Source of the DNA: a virus | Reading direction: 5' to 3' (one strand) | Length of the DNA: 20,711 nucleotides | IMG/VR virus record: IMGVR_UViG_3300048828_000831 | Span: 1 to 20,711 of that record | In this document: positions 6,471 to 14,501 of the stretch, piece after piece | Layout of the letters: every line of letters starts with the position of its first letter | How positions within the stretch are numbered: the stretch's first letter is position 1 | Made by a program: the position numbers and the translations under genes | The notes under the pieces: model-generated | The model's input: the letters and a program-made list of their open reading frames with translations, nothing else | Database searches by the model: none | What the model was told of the DNA's origin: nothing

Positions 6471-7975
6471 ATTTAATAAATACTTTAAAAAGATTGGTTA
6501 TCCCAGAGGGCGAGCCTAAGCAAAACCCTGATTCAGTTCCAAGTGCATATCATCCAACTTATTGGGATGGAATACAGAGAACGAGGCATAGGAAAAATAT
6601 TCCATATACCTTTAAGTCTGCTAGGTCTAATAGCACTTGGACTCGAAAGGAAATGGCAAGTATTTCAAGGTATTTATATGATAATGATGGCATAGTGCAT
6701 GGTGCTATAAATGATATGGCTCGTTATAGTTTTCCTTTATCGCCACAAGCTATATCGGATGACCCGTATTGGAATCTTGAGGCAGAATCAATATTTAAGG
6801 AGTGGGCATATAGTGCGGATATCGGTGGGAGATATGGATTTGATGAGATGCAGAGACTATTATCGATTGCGATAGATAGAGATGGAGATGCTGGAGTATT
6901 ATTTGTGCGTTATAATGGATTGAAATTGCAAATGATAGAATCGCATCGAGTTGGTGATTTTATAGAGCAAGATTCTGGTTTTATGGATGGTGTGAGAACT
7001 AATCGATTTGGAAAGCCAATTGAGTACCTTATTGCCGATGAGTCAATTCATGGAGAGTTTTATCCGAAATCTACTAAATATAGGAGAGTTCCCGCAAATG
7101 CTATATCGTGGTTATTAGACCCAGAACGAGCAGAGCAACAAAGAGGGTTACCAGCGATCAAGCACGCCATAAATCACCTTAGAGATATTAAGGAGATATT
7201 GGAGTTTGAGAAGGATGGAGTAAAGAACCTTAGTACTATTGCTGCTGTATTGGAATCTGAGACAGGAGAGGCAGACCCAGATGCGTGGAATACATCAGAG
7301 ATTATGGATGATGCCACCAGATTAACAGTTAATGATATACAGAGTGGTAGCATTCCTGTTTTAAAGAAAGGTGAGAAATTAAGCCCTTTCTCTTATAATC
7401 GACCCTCCCCTACCTTTCAAGGATTCTTAGAATTTATAATACGGGAGTTCTCGGTTGGTATGGGATTGCCTTATGAGTTTTTGTGGCATCCCGCTGGAAT
7501 AACGGGACCCGCTCAAAGGTTTATAATGGGCAAAGCTCAAAGGAGATTTAATGAAAGGCAGAGGTTATTTGGACCTTTCTTGAGGAAAGTTTGGGCGGTA
7601 GTAATTAGCGATGCCATTGCCAATAAAAAATTAAAGTCAGTACCTGAGTGGTATAAGTGTAGAATACAAGCACCAGCCGAGTTGACTATTGATGCGGGAA
7701 GAGAAGCGTCTCAAGAAAGAGAAGATGTGCAAGCTGGGTTAATGACCATGAGAGAGCATTTTGGTAAGAGAGGCATGGATTGGCAATCGGAGTGTCAGCA
7801 GAAAGCCAAGGAGATGAAGTACATTTTAGAGAAGTCCAAGCAAATCGCAGATGAAACGGGAGTGAATTTTGATACAATAGTTAATTTAATGATAAAAGGA
7901 GAGTTTGCCGGAAATGCACCAGAACCAAAAGAAGATGATGACAATACACCAGATAAAGACCCAACTGATAAATAA
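6467..7975 (+). CDS. Portal protein (lambda GpB family)
   Basis: Dodecameric channel at one head vertex, through which TerL pumps DNA. Of 502 residues, the N-terminal part (SISRYLYDNDGIVHGAINDM, about 65-84), the RDGDAGVLFVRYNG block at about 138-151, RGLPAIKHAINHL, and the segment EFSVGMGLPYEFLWHPAGIT are typical of the lambda-type portal family. The C-terminal tail is charged and disordered (EPKEDDDNTPDKDPTDK). It overlaps the gpW-like gene by ATGA and overlaps the protease gene by about 60 bases, a junction common in phages where protease and portal are translationally coupled. Length is close to that of the family. Confidence 0.92.
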   Translation: MNLINTLKRLVIPEGEPKQNPDSVPSAYHPTYWDGIQRTRHRKNIPYTFKSARSNSTWTRKEMASISRYLYDNDGIVHGAINDMARYSFPLSPQAISDDPYWNLEAESIFKEWAYSADIGGRYGFDEMQRLLSIAIDRDGDAGVLFVRYNGLKLQMIESHRVGDFIEQDSGFMDGVRTNRFGKPIEYLIADESIHGEFYPKSTKYRRVPANAISWLLDPERAEQQRGLPAIKHAINHLRDIKEILEFEKDGVKNLSTIAAVLESETGEADPDAWNTSEIMDDATRLTVNDIQSGSIPVLKKGEKLSPFSYNRPSPTFQGFLEFIIREFSVGMGLPYEFLWHPAGITGPAQRFIMGKAQRRFNERQRLFGPFLRKVWAVVISDAIANKKLKSVPEWYKCRIQAPAELTIDAGREASQEREDVQAGLMTMREHFGKRGMDWQSECQQKAKEMKYILEKSKQIADETGVNFDTIVNLMIKGEFAGNAPEPKEDDDNTPDKDPTDK

Positions 7976-8747
7976 TCCGTGGCTTATAACTCAGGAAGCG
8001 TATATAACGATTCAGAGTGCTATAGATGAGTTATCATTTGAATTACAAGAAGTAGAAGTAGAAGCTGAAGAGCCTTCTATCGCAAATGACATTGGAGTAT
8101 TGAACCTCCAAGGTACTGTAATGAGGGATGTACCACCTGTTTTGGCTAAGTTGTTTGGTATAGCCGATGTTGCAGTTTTCAGGGATCAAGTAAAAGCACT
8201 TGCTGATGATGATAGTGTTAAAGGAATAATGTTAAACATTGATTCACCTGGAGGTTCTGTCACGGGAGTCGAGGAGGCGGGAGAAGCAGTAGCTTATGCA
8301 AATTCAAAGAAGCCTGTGTATGCATCCGTAGAGGGTCTTATGGCATCAGCCGCTTATTGGATCGGTTCGCAAGCAAGAATGATTGTTGCGTCTAATAGTT
8401 CTAAAGTTGGATCAATTGGTGTGTATTTGCCTGTTGTCGATAGTAGTGAGTCGTATAAAGCACAAGGCATACAAGTGGAGTTAATCAAGAATAAAGAAGC
8501 TACATATAAAGGAGCTGGATTTGATGGGACATCTCTAACCAAAGACCAAAAAGATTATATGGGAGAAATGGTGCAAGATATATTTAATAGTTTTAAGGGG
8601 GCGGTAGTTTCTGCCAGAAGCCAAGTAAAAAGTGGTGCTATGCGTGGGCAATCTTTTTTAGGAAAAAAGGCAAAGGAACAAGGTTTGGTTGATGTGAATG
8701 GATCATTTGAAGAAGCAATGGCACTTCTTAAATATGAAATTAATTAA
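7914..8747 (+). CDS. S49/SppA-type head maturation protease (GpC-like)
   Basis: Serine protease of the ClpP/crotonase fold that matures lambda-type heads, cleaving scaffold or connector proteins. Using ATG 7914 (277 aa), the N-terminus carries NPWLITQEA, a hallmark of phage S49 proteases. GVLNLQGTV begins the fold; DSPGGS at 110-115 forms the oxyanion region; MASAAYW at 143-149 holds the nucleophile Ser145; SKVGSIGVY follows; and the general-base Lys is near YKGAG (about 199). Start choice: GGAG at 7898-7901 lies 12 bases before ATG 7914. A TTG at 7905 is too close to that site, and ATGs at 7935 and 7938 are in-frame alternatives. The N-terminus overlaps the end of portal in another frame. 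The separate coiled-coil gene downstream, not a fused C-terminus, probably supplies the scaffold. Confidence 0.9.
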   Translation: MHQNQKKMMTIHQIKTQLINNPWLITQEAYITIQSAIDELSFELQEVEVEAEEPSIANDIGVLNLQGTVMRDVPPVLAKLFGIADVAVFRDQVKALADDDSVKGIMLNIDSPGGSVTGVEEAGEAVAYANSKKPVYASVEGLMASAAYWIGSQARMIVASNSSKVGSIGVYLPVVDSSESYKAQGIQVELIKNKEATYKGAGFDGTSLTKDQKDYMGEMVQDIFNSFKGAVVSARSQVKSGAMRGQSFLGKKAKEQGLVDVNGSFEEAMALLKYEIN

Positions 8748-8761
8748 AAAATAAATTAAAC

Positions 8762-8780
8762 AGGGAGACAATAAAGCTAT
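8762..8780 (+). promoter_or_regulatory. AGGGAGACAA leader motif, copy 1
   Basis: AGGGAGACAATAAAGCTAT lies in the 37-base gap before the scaffold candidate. The GGGAG core is 17 bases from ATG 8785, too far for a normal ribosome site. A close copy (AGGGAGACAAAAAGGCTTTA) is at 18138-18157, before the fibronectin-domain gene. Shared leader or processing signal, or coincidence. Confidence 0.3.
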
Positions 8781-8784
8781 AGCA

Positions 8785-9207
8785 ATGAGTGATGCAAAAA
8801 ATCTAGTCGAAGAACATGCCGAACTAAAGGAGAAGGCAAAAGAGTCAGCAATCGAAATTACTGCTCTAAATGAACTCCTTGATGAAGCGAATGGACAATT
8901 TAAAAAATCTGCTGAAACAATTGCAGAACTTGAATCGCAGTTAAGTCAAACATCTGAAGAGCTTGAAAAAGCACAGTCAGAGGTAGAGGAACTTACTACT
9001 CAAGTTCATAAGCTTACTGATGAAGAAGCTTCTGTTGAGGTTAAGGTAATAGAAACCTGCCAAGACTTAGGAGTTCAACCAGTAAGCGCAAGTGCTTCGG
9101 TTGAAGAACATAATTTCGCAGCTGAGTTCTCTTCTATATCTGATCCAGCTGAAAAAACTAAATATTACAGAGAACACAAAGAACAAATCCTCGGAGGAAT
9201 TAACTAA
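8785..9207 (+). CDS. Coiled-coil head scaffold candidate
   Basis: 140-residue acidic protein between the head protease and the capsid gene, the usual place of a scaffold. Residues about 5-85 are an almost unbroken coiled coil with Glu/Lys/Leu heptads (AELKEKAKESAIEITALNEL and ETIAELESQLSQTSEELEKA). The C-terminal 50 residues are less regular and end NKYYREHKEQ-like (KYYREHKEQILGGIN), a short basic patch that could bind the capsid. It matches lambda Nu3-type scaffolds in order and character, not in recognisable sequence. ATG 8785 follows a 37-base gap, the largest inside the head module; the leader is noted separately. A decoration-protein role is less likely given the coiled coil. Confidence 0.6.
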   Translation: MSDAKNLVEEHAELKEKAKESAIEITALNELLDEANGQFKKSAETIAELESQLSQTSEELEKAQSEVEELTTQVHKLTDEEASVEVKVIETCQDLGVQPVSASASVEEHNFAAEFSSISDPAEKTKYYREHKEQILGGIN

Positions 9208-10223
9208 TGGCTAATTTAGGAAGTATCGCAGTAAAGTACGCGTCAAGTGGCGCTAACCCCAACTTGCAAGTTGATTTAATTTTGCAAGAAGCTTTAGACA
9301 CATTTACGCAAGACCTTGGTATTCTTGGTTCTATTCATCGTGATTTCGGTGGAGAAGCAATGAGGTTTAATCAGTCTTTACAGACAAGAATTTTCTCAAC
9401 TCGGGCTAAAACTGATGTTGTTGATTGGTCTGCTCAAAAAGGTCAACTTGCTAATTCTGCAAATTCTTATAATGGTGGTGCTGAAGATCAAGATGCTGAT
9501 GCAGTAGCAATTAAGCTTGATAAGCATAAATTCATCAAGTTTCATCTTACCGATCTTGAGCGTGAGCAAACAATGGTACAGTATGTATCAGAAGCTGCTA
9601 AATACGCTGCTCATGCATTAGCTCAAAAGGTAACTGAAGATTTATTGGAAGTGGCATTTGCGAATGACAAAGTAGTAAATGGTCAGCAGATTGCACAAAA
9701 TGCTTTCGATATCGATGATCTTTATGATGTCGCAAAAGCAATGGATGATCTTAATATGCCAAAGACTGGAAGATGGATGGTATTAGATCACACAGCATAT
9801 TACTTATTGCTTAAGACTTTAACAACTATCAGTAATGCCTCTTATGACATTAAGCCTGGCATTAATCGTGCATTCCTTGATCAAAACCTAGCAGGGTTTA
9901 AAATCTTTACCTACAATGGTATGGCTGGTCTTACTAATGGTGCTAAAGTGCTTGCTGGTTATGAAGGTTCTCTTGCTATGGTAAATCGTTTGCCTGAGTT
10001 CGCAGATGCTTCCATGCAGATTGGTGATATTGCAAATGCTTCTGAACCTAATAGTGGTCTTTCACTTCAACTTCGCAGGAAGTACGATGTGTTTGCATCC
10101 AAAGAAGAGTATGCTCTTACTTGCATGTATGGTCTTAAAGCTCCAAATGATTATGTAGCTGCGGTACAAGGGGGAGCTGCTGCTTCAGGAAACAAGAGAC
10201 TCTTTACTTTAAATATTGCATAA
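9207..10223 (+). CDS. Major capsid protein (HK97 fold, predicted)
   Basis: 338 residues, immediately after the scaffold candidate (TAATG) with a strong GGAGGAATT ribosome site at 9194-9202, as expected for the most highly made virion protein. The N-terminus lacks an obvious cleavable delta domain. The central spine-helix region (VSEAAKYAAHALAQKVTEDL, about 127-146) and the A-domain phrase GRWMVLDHTAYYLLLKTL (about 191-208) followed by FKIFTYNGMAG resemble HK97-fold coat proteins that have a long spine helix and an A-domain with a W-[ML]-V-[LI] strand. Codon use is richer in T-ending codons (GCT, CTT) than in the terminase genes, as often seen in highly expressed phage genes. No lambda GpE-type signature was recognised, so the subfamily is left open. 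Confidence 0.8.
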   Translation: MANLGSIAVKYASSGANPNLQVDLILQEALDTFTQDLGILGSIHRDFGGEAMRFNQSLQTRIFSTRAKTDVVDWSAQKGQLANSANSYNGGAEDQDADAVAIKLDKHKFIKFHLTDLEREQTMVQYVSEAAKYAAHALAQKVTEDLLEVAFANDKVVNGQQIAQNAFDIDDLYDVAKAMDDLNMPKTGRWMVLDHTAYYLLLKTLTTISNASYDIKPGINRAFLDQNLAGFKIFTYNGMAGLTNGAKVLAGYEGSLAMVNRLPEFADASMQIGDIANASEPNSGLSLQLRRKYDVFASKEEYALTCMYGLKAPNDYVAAVQGGAAASGNKRLFTLNIA

Positions 10224-10459
10224 TGGATGCCTCGACCTCCAGTCTTCATATAGTGGTTGGCATTAAGGCTAAAGGTGCACCTGTGGTGTATGCTGGAGAT
10301 GCCACTACTGCTACGGAGAAGTTTAAAGAAAAGCTTTTAGCTAAACAAGTAGTGAAGGGTAAAATGGATGAGGCTGATAAAGAAACAGATAACCCATTAT
10401 ATACATCTGTTATTTGGTATGGTAAGGGCAGATTAATTGATTCAAGGAAAACATCTTAA
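10223..10459 (+). CDS. Small hypothetical head-region protein (78 aa)
   Basis: Begins one base inside the capsid stop (TAATG) and ends 17 bases before the next gene. Basic and Lys-rich (KFKEKLLAKQVVKGKMDE), with a short beta-like N-terminus (SLHIVVGIKAKGAPVVYAG) and a C-terminal KGRLIDSRKTS. No membrane segment and no known motif. Coupled to the capsid gene, so probably made in similar conditions. Candidates are a small decoration protein or a head-completion factor; neither is shown by the sequence. Confidence 0.6.
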   Translation: MDASTSSLHIVVGIKAKGAPVVYAGDATTATEKFKEKLLAKQVVKGKMDEADKETDNPLYTSVIWYGKGRLIDSRKTS

Positions 10460-10466
10460 AACTAAA

Positions 10467-10477
10467 TTATAAGAACA
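10467..10477 (+). promoter_or_regulatory. TTATAAGAACA half-site at a gene start
   Basis: The same 11 bases occur at 860-870 as the right arm of the terS palindrome (with one extra base). Here the last base is the A of ATG 10477 and the left arm is missing, apart from a short TCTTA at about 10454. This gene, like terS, has no Shine-Dalgarno sequence. Confidence 0.3.
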
Positions 10478-11868
10478 TGGCACAAATAAATTCAATCGAC
10501 GTATTTCCTAGTATTAAGGAAATTGAAACGGACGCTAATGGCGACCTACAAGAAATTCTTTCAGCGGATGGCACACGGGCTTCGTTAGTTTATGACCTCG
10601 GTGGAGGAAATGGTGCTCAGTTTAATGCTGTTGCTGATGGAGCTGAAGGTAATAAAGTGTATATGCAAATATCTGACGGCACTAACGCAGGAGCGGATCA
10701 AATTGATGTTCGCAATCATGCTACGGTAGATGGAGCAAAGGTTGTTGATGTGCAATTTACCGAAACTCTTGCGAATGCAATTGGTGGCACAAGTGACTCA
10801 GTTATTTATAATAATAATTTTTCTGTAACTCGAATTGCGCAAGGTGCTGGTTCTGTTCAGTTGCATGTTATCGACCAAGTTGATAATGGATTAGCTGCAA
10901 AAGCTTCTGTTTCAAAAGCTAAGTTTAAGCTCGAAAAAAATGTAGCTGGAGCATTTGCTGGTAGTTTAGCAATTACAGACAACACTGGATTAGCTGATGT
11001 CGTTACTAATAATGGTGGAGTTATTTCGGTAGATTTAGAATTAGCTGCTGATCAATCTTCAATTCAAGATATTGTTGATCTTTTAAATGCTAATCTTGGT
11101 GCTGATTTTACCGCAACTGTTACTAGTGGTGCAAATGATGTTGCAACTGTTTCGGTTGCTTCTGCTTTTACTGGTGGTGCTGATGATGAAGATCAAGTAA
11201 AGATTCATGCTGCTGATAGTGATATTTCTGTATGTCTTGTGCAGAATATTAATAATTATACCAATAATGAAATTTATACTTTGCTCAATGATGGTACGGC
11301 TTCATGGTCAAGTAGTTTTACTGGTAATACAGCTAAGTTTAGTTTAGCAATTACAAATGCTCCAAACAATGCTAGCCCAGCAATTAATGGTAGTTTTGAT
11401 TTAGTTGGTGGCTCTGACCCATCTGGTCAAACTGGAACTCTTACTGTTATTAAAACCCTCATTGATGGAAGTGAAGATGCATCAGCATTGGTTAATGTAA
11501 CTTTATCTGGAAATGCAACTACATTGCCTGTTGTTTTAAGTGAAACAGTTTTAGATGGTGGGTTAGATGCAACCATATCTGACCTCGATCCAAATTCACA
11601 ATACATCATGATTAAGCGTGATGATATTTATGAATTAGAAGAAGGTGAATCTGGAGATGCTAGAAAAATTGTTTGGGGCGTATTAGACAAATACACAAGT
11701 CATGTGTCTGGTCTTTCTGCTGAACAATTGCCTGAGAACTTTGTAGCTACCCGTGGTAACCCAGCTTTACTTATTGATAATGCCGGAACTCGCATTAGGC
11801 AAGCCTACTCAGTTCAAGCATTCTATGCTACTGGTGATTGGGATTTAGAAGACGAGACTTCCGTTTAA
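10477..11868 (+). CDS. Large beta-rich virion protein, unassigned
   Basis: 463 residues, acidic, rich in Ala, Gly, Asp, Thr and Val, almost no Cys, T-ending codons as in the capsid gene. It appears built from repeated beta domains: ADGAEGNKVYMQISDGTNAG (about 53-72) resembles the GN-containing strands of tail-sheath and tube proteins; GSLAITDNTGLADVV and AKFSLAITNAPNNASPAING look like two related units; FTGGADDEDQ and LVGGSDPSGQ mark similar turns. The last 60 residues (FVATRGNPALLIDNAGTRIR and DWDLEDETSV) form a distinct end. It lies between the capsid and the head-closure candidate. Likely a structural protein: head fibre, decoration protein, or tail tube/sheath-like. The start is ATG 10477 without a ribosome site. 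The product name is not certain. Confidence 0.6.
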   Translation: MAQINSIDVFPSIKEIETDANGDLQEILSADGTRASLVYDLGGGNGAQFNAVADGAEGNKVYMQISDGTNAGADQIDVRNHATVDGAKVVDVQFTETLANAIGGTSDSVIYNNNFSVTRIAQGAGSVQLHVIDQVDNGLAAKASVSKAKFKLEKNVAGAFAGSLAITDNTGLADVVTNNGGVISVDLELAADQSSIQDIVDLLNANLGADFTATVTSGANDVATVSVASAFTGGADDEDQVKIHAADSDISVCLVQNINNYTNNEIYTLLNDGTASWSSSFTGNTAKFSLAITNAPNNASPAINGSFDLVGGSDPSGQTGTLTVIKTLIDGSEDASALVNVTLSGNATTLPVVLSETVLDGGLDATISDLDPNSQYIMIKRDDIYELEEGESGDARKIVWGVLDKYTSHVSGLSAEQLPENFVATRGNPALLIDNAGTRIRQAYSVQAFYATGDWDLEDETSV

Positions 11869-11890
11869 GGCTTGTAAGTGGAAATGAAAG

Positions 11891-12205
11891 GTGAGCAACC
11901 TTACTTCGTTTGTTGCGGAAGCGTTTAAAGACCATCTCAAATATCTATCTGTCGAAGTTAATATCGGCGGGTCAATTTATTACGCATTACCTGCGGAAGC
12001 AGAAATAGCACCTGATCTTGATTTGGGTGGGGTCTCTGATCAAGCTGACGGTGCTATTATTTTAGAGAAGGCAAGTATTATTATAATGCCTAAGGTAGGG
12101 TCACGAATAATCATAGATGGTGAGTTACAAAGAATATATACCATCAAGAAGAGTGTTGGTAACCCTTTGGTCGTAATAGAGTATATGGGGGTAACTGAGC
12201 GATGA
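11891..12205 (+). CDS. Head-closure (FII-like) candidate
   Basis: 104-residue beta-rich protein starting at GTG 11891; the frame continues from the GTG without a better start, and the nearby upstream site is weak. The pattern VEVNIGGSIYYALPAEAEIA, an acidic loop (DLDLGGVSDQAD), IIIMPKVGSRIIIDGELQRI, then YTIKKSVGNPLVVIEYMG is that of small head-tail joining proteins of the lambda FII/head-stopper kind, where a 'G..v.i.g..Y.i' strand closes the barrel. Position after capsid genes and before tail/fibre genes fits. Overlaps the next gene by ATGA. No sequence signature allows a firm family name. Confidence 0.5.
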   Translation: MSNLTSFVAEAFKDHLKYLSVEVNIGGSIYYALPAEAEIAPDLDLGGVSDQADGAIILEKASIIIMPKVGSRIIIDGELQRIYTIKKSVGNPLVVIEYMGVTER

Positions 12206-12954
12206 GCTTTGGTGCTAGGGAATTATTTTTCGACCTTGGTTCGCAAACAGATGGGTTAGTTTCGAGTAAGAATCTAGGAGGAACATCTGAATCTTTCTTT
12301 GAGGGTGACACTTATACATTACGAGTGCATCTACGCAAAAAAGTAGACTCTGGAAGTGAGCCGTACCATTTAGATACAAATGAAACATTAGCCTTAGCGT
12401 TATCTCTTGAAGATGATCTTCGTCAACAAGAGCAGACTGTATTAGCATATACAAATACTTTTGATAGTGTCTTGGATGCGGATGGAGATATTTGCTATGA
12501 GACTCAATGGGAGTTAAATACCGAAGAGATTATAACTGCTTTAGGAACTCGTAGTTCTATTAATTGCGTCGTAGAGATGGTTATCTTGGATGGTGCTTTG
12601 GGTAGGCAATATACTGTCCAAGGAAGTGCGAGAGTAAGAAGATCAATAGTAGATACGCAAAATGTAAACCAATTAGGATTGCCGTCTGTAAATATAGGTT
12701 CGTTTAGCACTGTAAAAGAGCTTTGTGAGAATTTAGTAGATGAACGAATTATAGGTTTAAAGGATGGAGCTCCTGTTGAGTTTGATACTTTATTTGAGCT
12801 AGCTGAAGCTGCGATGGGAATGCAAAGTCTTCGGGCAGAGGTGGGTACATATGCAGATTATATTGAGGGTAAAGCTCTAGCAGATTCTGGTCTAACCGTA
12901 ACGGCATTAGGTGCTATAGCTGCTGATGGAGCGTCCGTAACAGTTGTTATATAA
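12202..12954 (+). CDS. Beta-sandwich virion protein, unassigned
   Basis: 250 residues, coupled at both ends (ATGA before, TAATG after). The first 150 residues are beta-rich (FFEGDTYTLRVHLRKKVDSG, ALALSLEDDLRQQEQTV and a long ILDGALGRQYTVQGSARVRR strand pair), similar in style to the Ig-like N-terminal domains of phage baseplate or fibre proteins (the 'F..GDTYTL' opening). Residues 165-215 look helical (TVKELCENLVDERI, LFELAEAAMGMQSLRAEVG) and could be a short trimerising segment; the end is Ala/Val-rich. It precedes the large adhesins, so it may anchor them to the virion. No family is recognised with confidence. Confidence 0.55.
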   Translation: MSFGARELFFDLGSQTDGLVSSKNLGGTSESFFEGDTYTLRVHLRKKVDSGSEPYHLDTNETLALALSLEDDLRQQEQTVLAYTNTFDSVLDADGDICYETQWELNTEEIITALGTRSSINCVVEMVILDGALGRQYTVQGSARVRRSIVDTQNVNQLGLPSVNIGSFSTVKELCENLVDERIIGLKDGAPVEFDTLFELAEAAMGMQSLRAEVGTYADYIEGKALADSGLTVTALGAIAADGASVTVVI

Positions 12955-14501
12955 TGATAACCGATGTTACCGAAAGATTAATTCAGAAAACCATAGATGA
13001 AGGAGGCAAAGTCTATGCTTATACTGATACAGAGCAGATAGAGGTAGTCTCTGCTACTGGTAGCAACATTGTACTTAAGTTAGATAGTCATGTCTTATCA
13101 ATAGGTGATAAGATTAGGTTTCTATATGAGCCGTTATTTAAAACTCCATATTGTATTGATGTGGATACAGATGGTGACGGCATTATAGATCGATTTGATT
13201 TAGATGCTGATGGTGATGGCGTATGGGATGATAGAGCGCCTGATCTGCCTTCGCATATTGTCCTAAAGGTCACCTATGAGGCGTTAGCACCCGATCAAGT
13301 TACCTTGGATATATCACCTTTGGAGGTGGATACGGTTAGATGCCGTGAATGGGGTAAGGCATTGATTGTAGATAGGCACTACCCTCTTTATATAACTGAA
13401 GAAGAAGCGTTACTTGCCTCTCCGTGTGCAGTACCAGAAGCACATGATCATTTCTTGGATGAAAGGCAATATTGGATGCCAGAGTGTGTAGATCAATGGC
13501 ACGGAAACTACCATACTTGTAAGCCTCATGCCGTAGATAATGTACAGGTAAGTGCGGTAGAGACCTATGACTTTGAGTATGTAGATCGCGTGTATGGGGA
13601 TACTGGGTTTAATTCCATAATACCTAGAGATTATGAAAGAAAGTTATTAGCACTAGATACCGATGAAAATGGCACATTTGATAGTGAGGTATTCTATTCG
13701 CTTCAAACCACATATAATGTAGGAGAGGAATATAGGCATATCCATTATCATACTATTCCTCCACAAGCATGGCTATATCGTGTTGCTAGTGTTAATGCTA
13801 GTGAAGATTTCTTGCCAGATGGTCATTCATTTAGATTAGGAACTTGGGTGTATCAAGTAAGTGTAACAACCAAGTTTGATTATAGGTCGGAAGATAATAT
13901 TACTCATACTCAAAGTATATTTAAGTATTTATCGCAGTTGTCAAATGGGTCAGAGGCTACATTAGATTCAACCGGTGGAGGTATTATAAGGTATGTTGAT
14001 GGCAACGAGGTTTGGCAATCATTACCAGCTCTAGAATTAAATGCACAATCATATGTAGTTTTAGAGGATCGTTTGTTTGAGGAGGGTGATGAGTTTTATA
14101 TACATGCTGAGTTACCACCTAGTGAGCCAGTAAATGTTAGATTGGATATATTGGAGAGCGGCGATGCTCCTTCAAATGTTAGGGCAGTTGGTAGTGATAT
14201 AACTGATCCGTCTAATGTAAATGCGATTGCAATCATTAATCCAACCGAAGTAAGCAATGTGGTTGCTGGTGAGGTAGTGCCTCCAAATGGGACTCCGTCA
14301 TTAGTAATTGCGGGAATATTATCGGGTGCTCCTTCTGAAGTGCATGCTGCATCGGAAGTTAAATTCGCAAGTCATGTATATGCTATAACAGTGCCATCTG
14401 CTGACCCAAATAATGTCACTGCTGAAATAATATTTGATCCATCTACATTGAACCTTTTGCACTGGTATGATGCTAGTGATCCCAACTCTCAAGTGCCATG
14501 A
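12954..14501 (+). CDS. Calcium-repeat adhesin ending in a partial LamG-like domain
   Basis: 515 residues. Residues 69-92 hold two DxDxDGxxD loops (DVDTDGDGIID and DLDADGDGVWD), the thrombospondin-type-3 / EF-hand-like calcium motif. A third looser copy (LDTDENGTFD) is further on. The middle is Tyr/His-rich with beta strands. Residues about 405-498 carry short repeats of the form P-S-N-V-x-A (APSNVRA, DPSNVNA, APSEVHA, DPNNVTA). The C-terminus ends LLHWYDASDPNSQVP, the standard opening of a LamG/concanavalin-like domain (W-x-D-A-S-D), but stops there. The matching remainder lies in the next gene. Starts at TAATG 12954; ends in ATGA with the next gene. Virion adhesin or fibre component; not an enzyme as far as visible. 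Confidence 0.65.
   Translation: MITDVTERLIQKTIDEGGKVYAYTDTEQIEVVSATGSNIVLKLDSHVLSIGDKIRFLYEPLFKTPYCIDVDTDGDGIIDRFDLDADGDGVWDDRAPDLPSHIVLKVTYEALAPDQVTLDISPLEVDTVRCREWGKALIVDRHYPLYITEEEALLASPCAVPEAHDHFLDERQYWMPECVDQWHGNYHTCKPHAVDNVQVSAVETYDFEYVDRVYGDTGFNSIIPRDYERKLLALDTDENGTFDSEVFYSLQTTYNVGEEYRHIHYHTIPPQAWLYRVASVNASEDFLPDGHSFRLGTWVYQVSVTTKFDYRSEDNITHTQSIFKYLSQLSNGSEATLDSTGGGIIRYVDGNEVWQSLPALELNAQSYVVLEDRLFEEGDEFYIHAELPPSEPVNVRLDILESGDAPSNVRAVGSDITDPSNVNAIAIINPTEVSNVVAGEVVPPNGTPSLVIAGILSGAPSEVHAASEVKFASHVYAITVPSADPNNVTAEIIFDPSTLNLLHWYDASDPNSQVP

Noticed and set aside
7905-7913. TTG 7905 as start of the S49 protease
   Set aside because: GGAG at 7898-7901 would lie only three bases upstream; ATG 7914 has better spacing and loses only three residues. 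ATG 7935/7938 remain possible.
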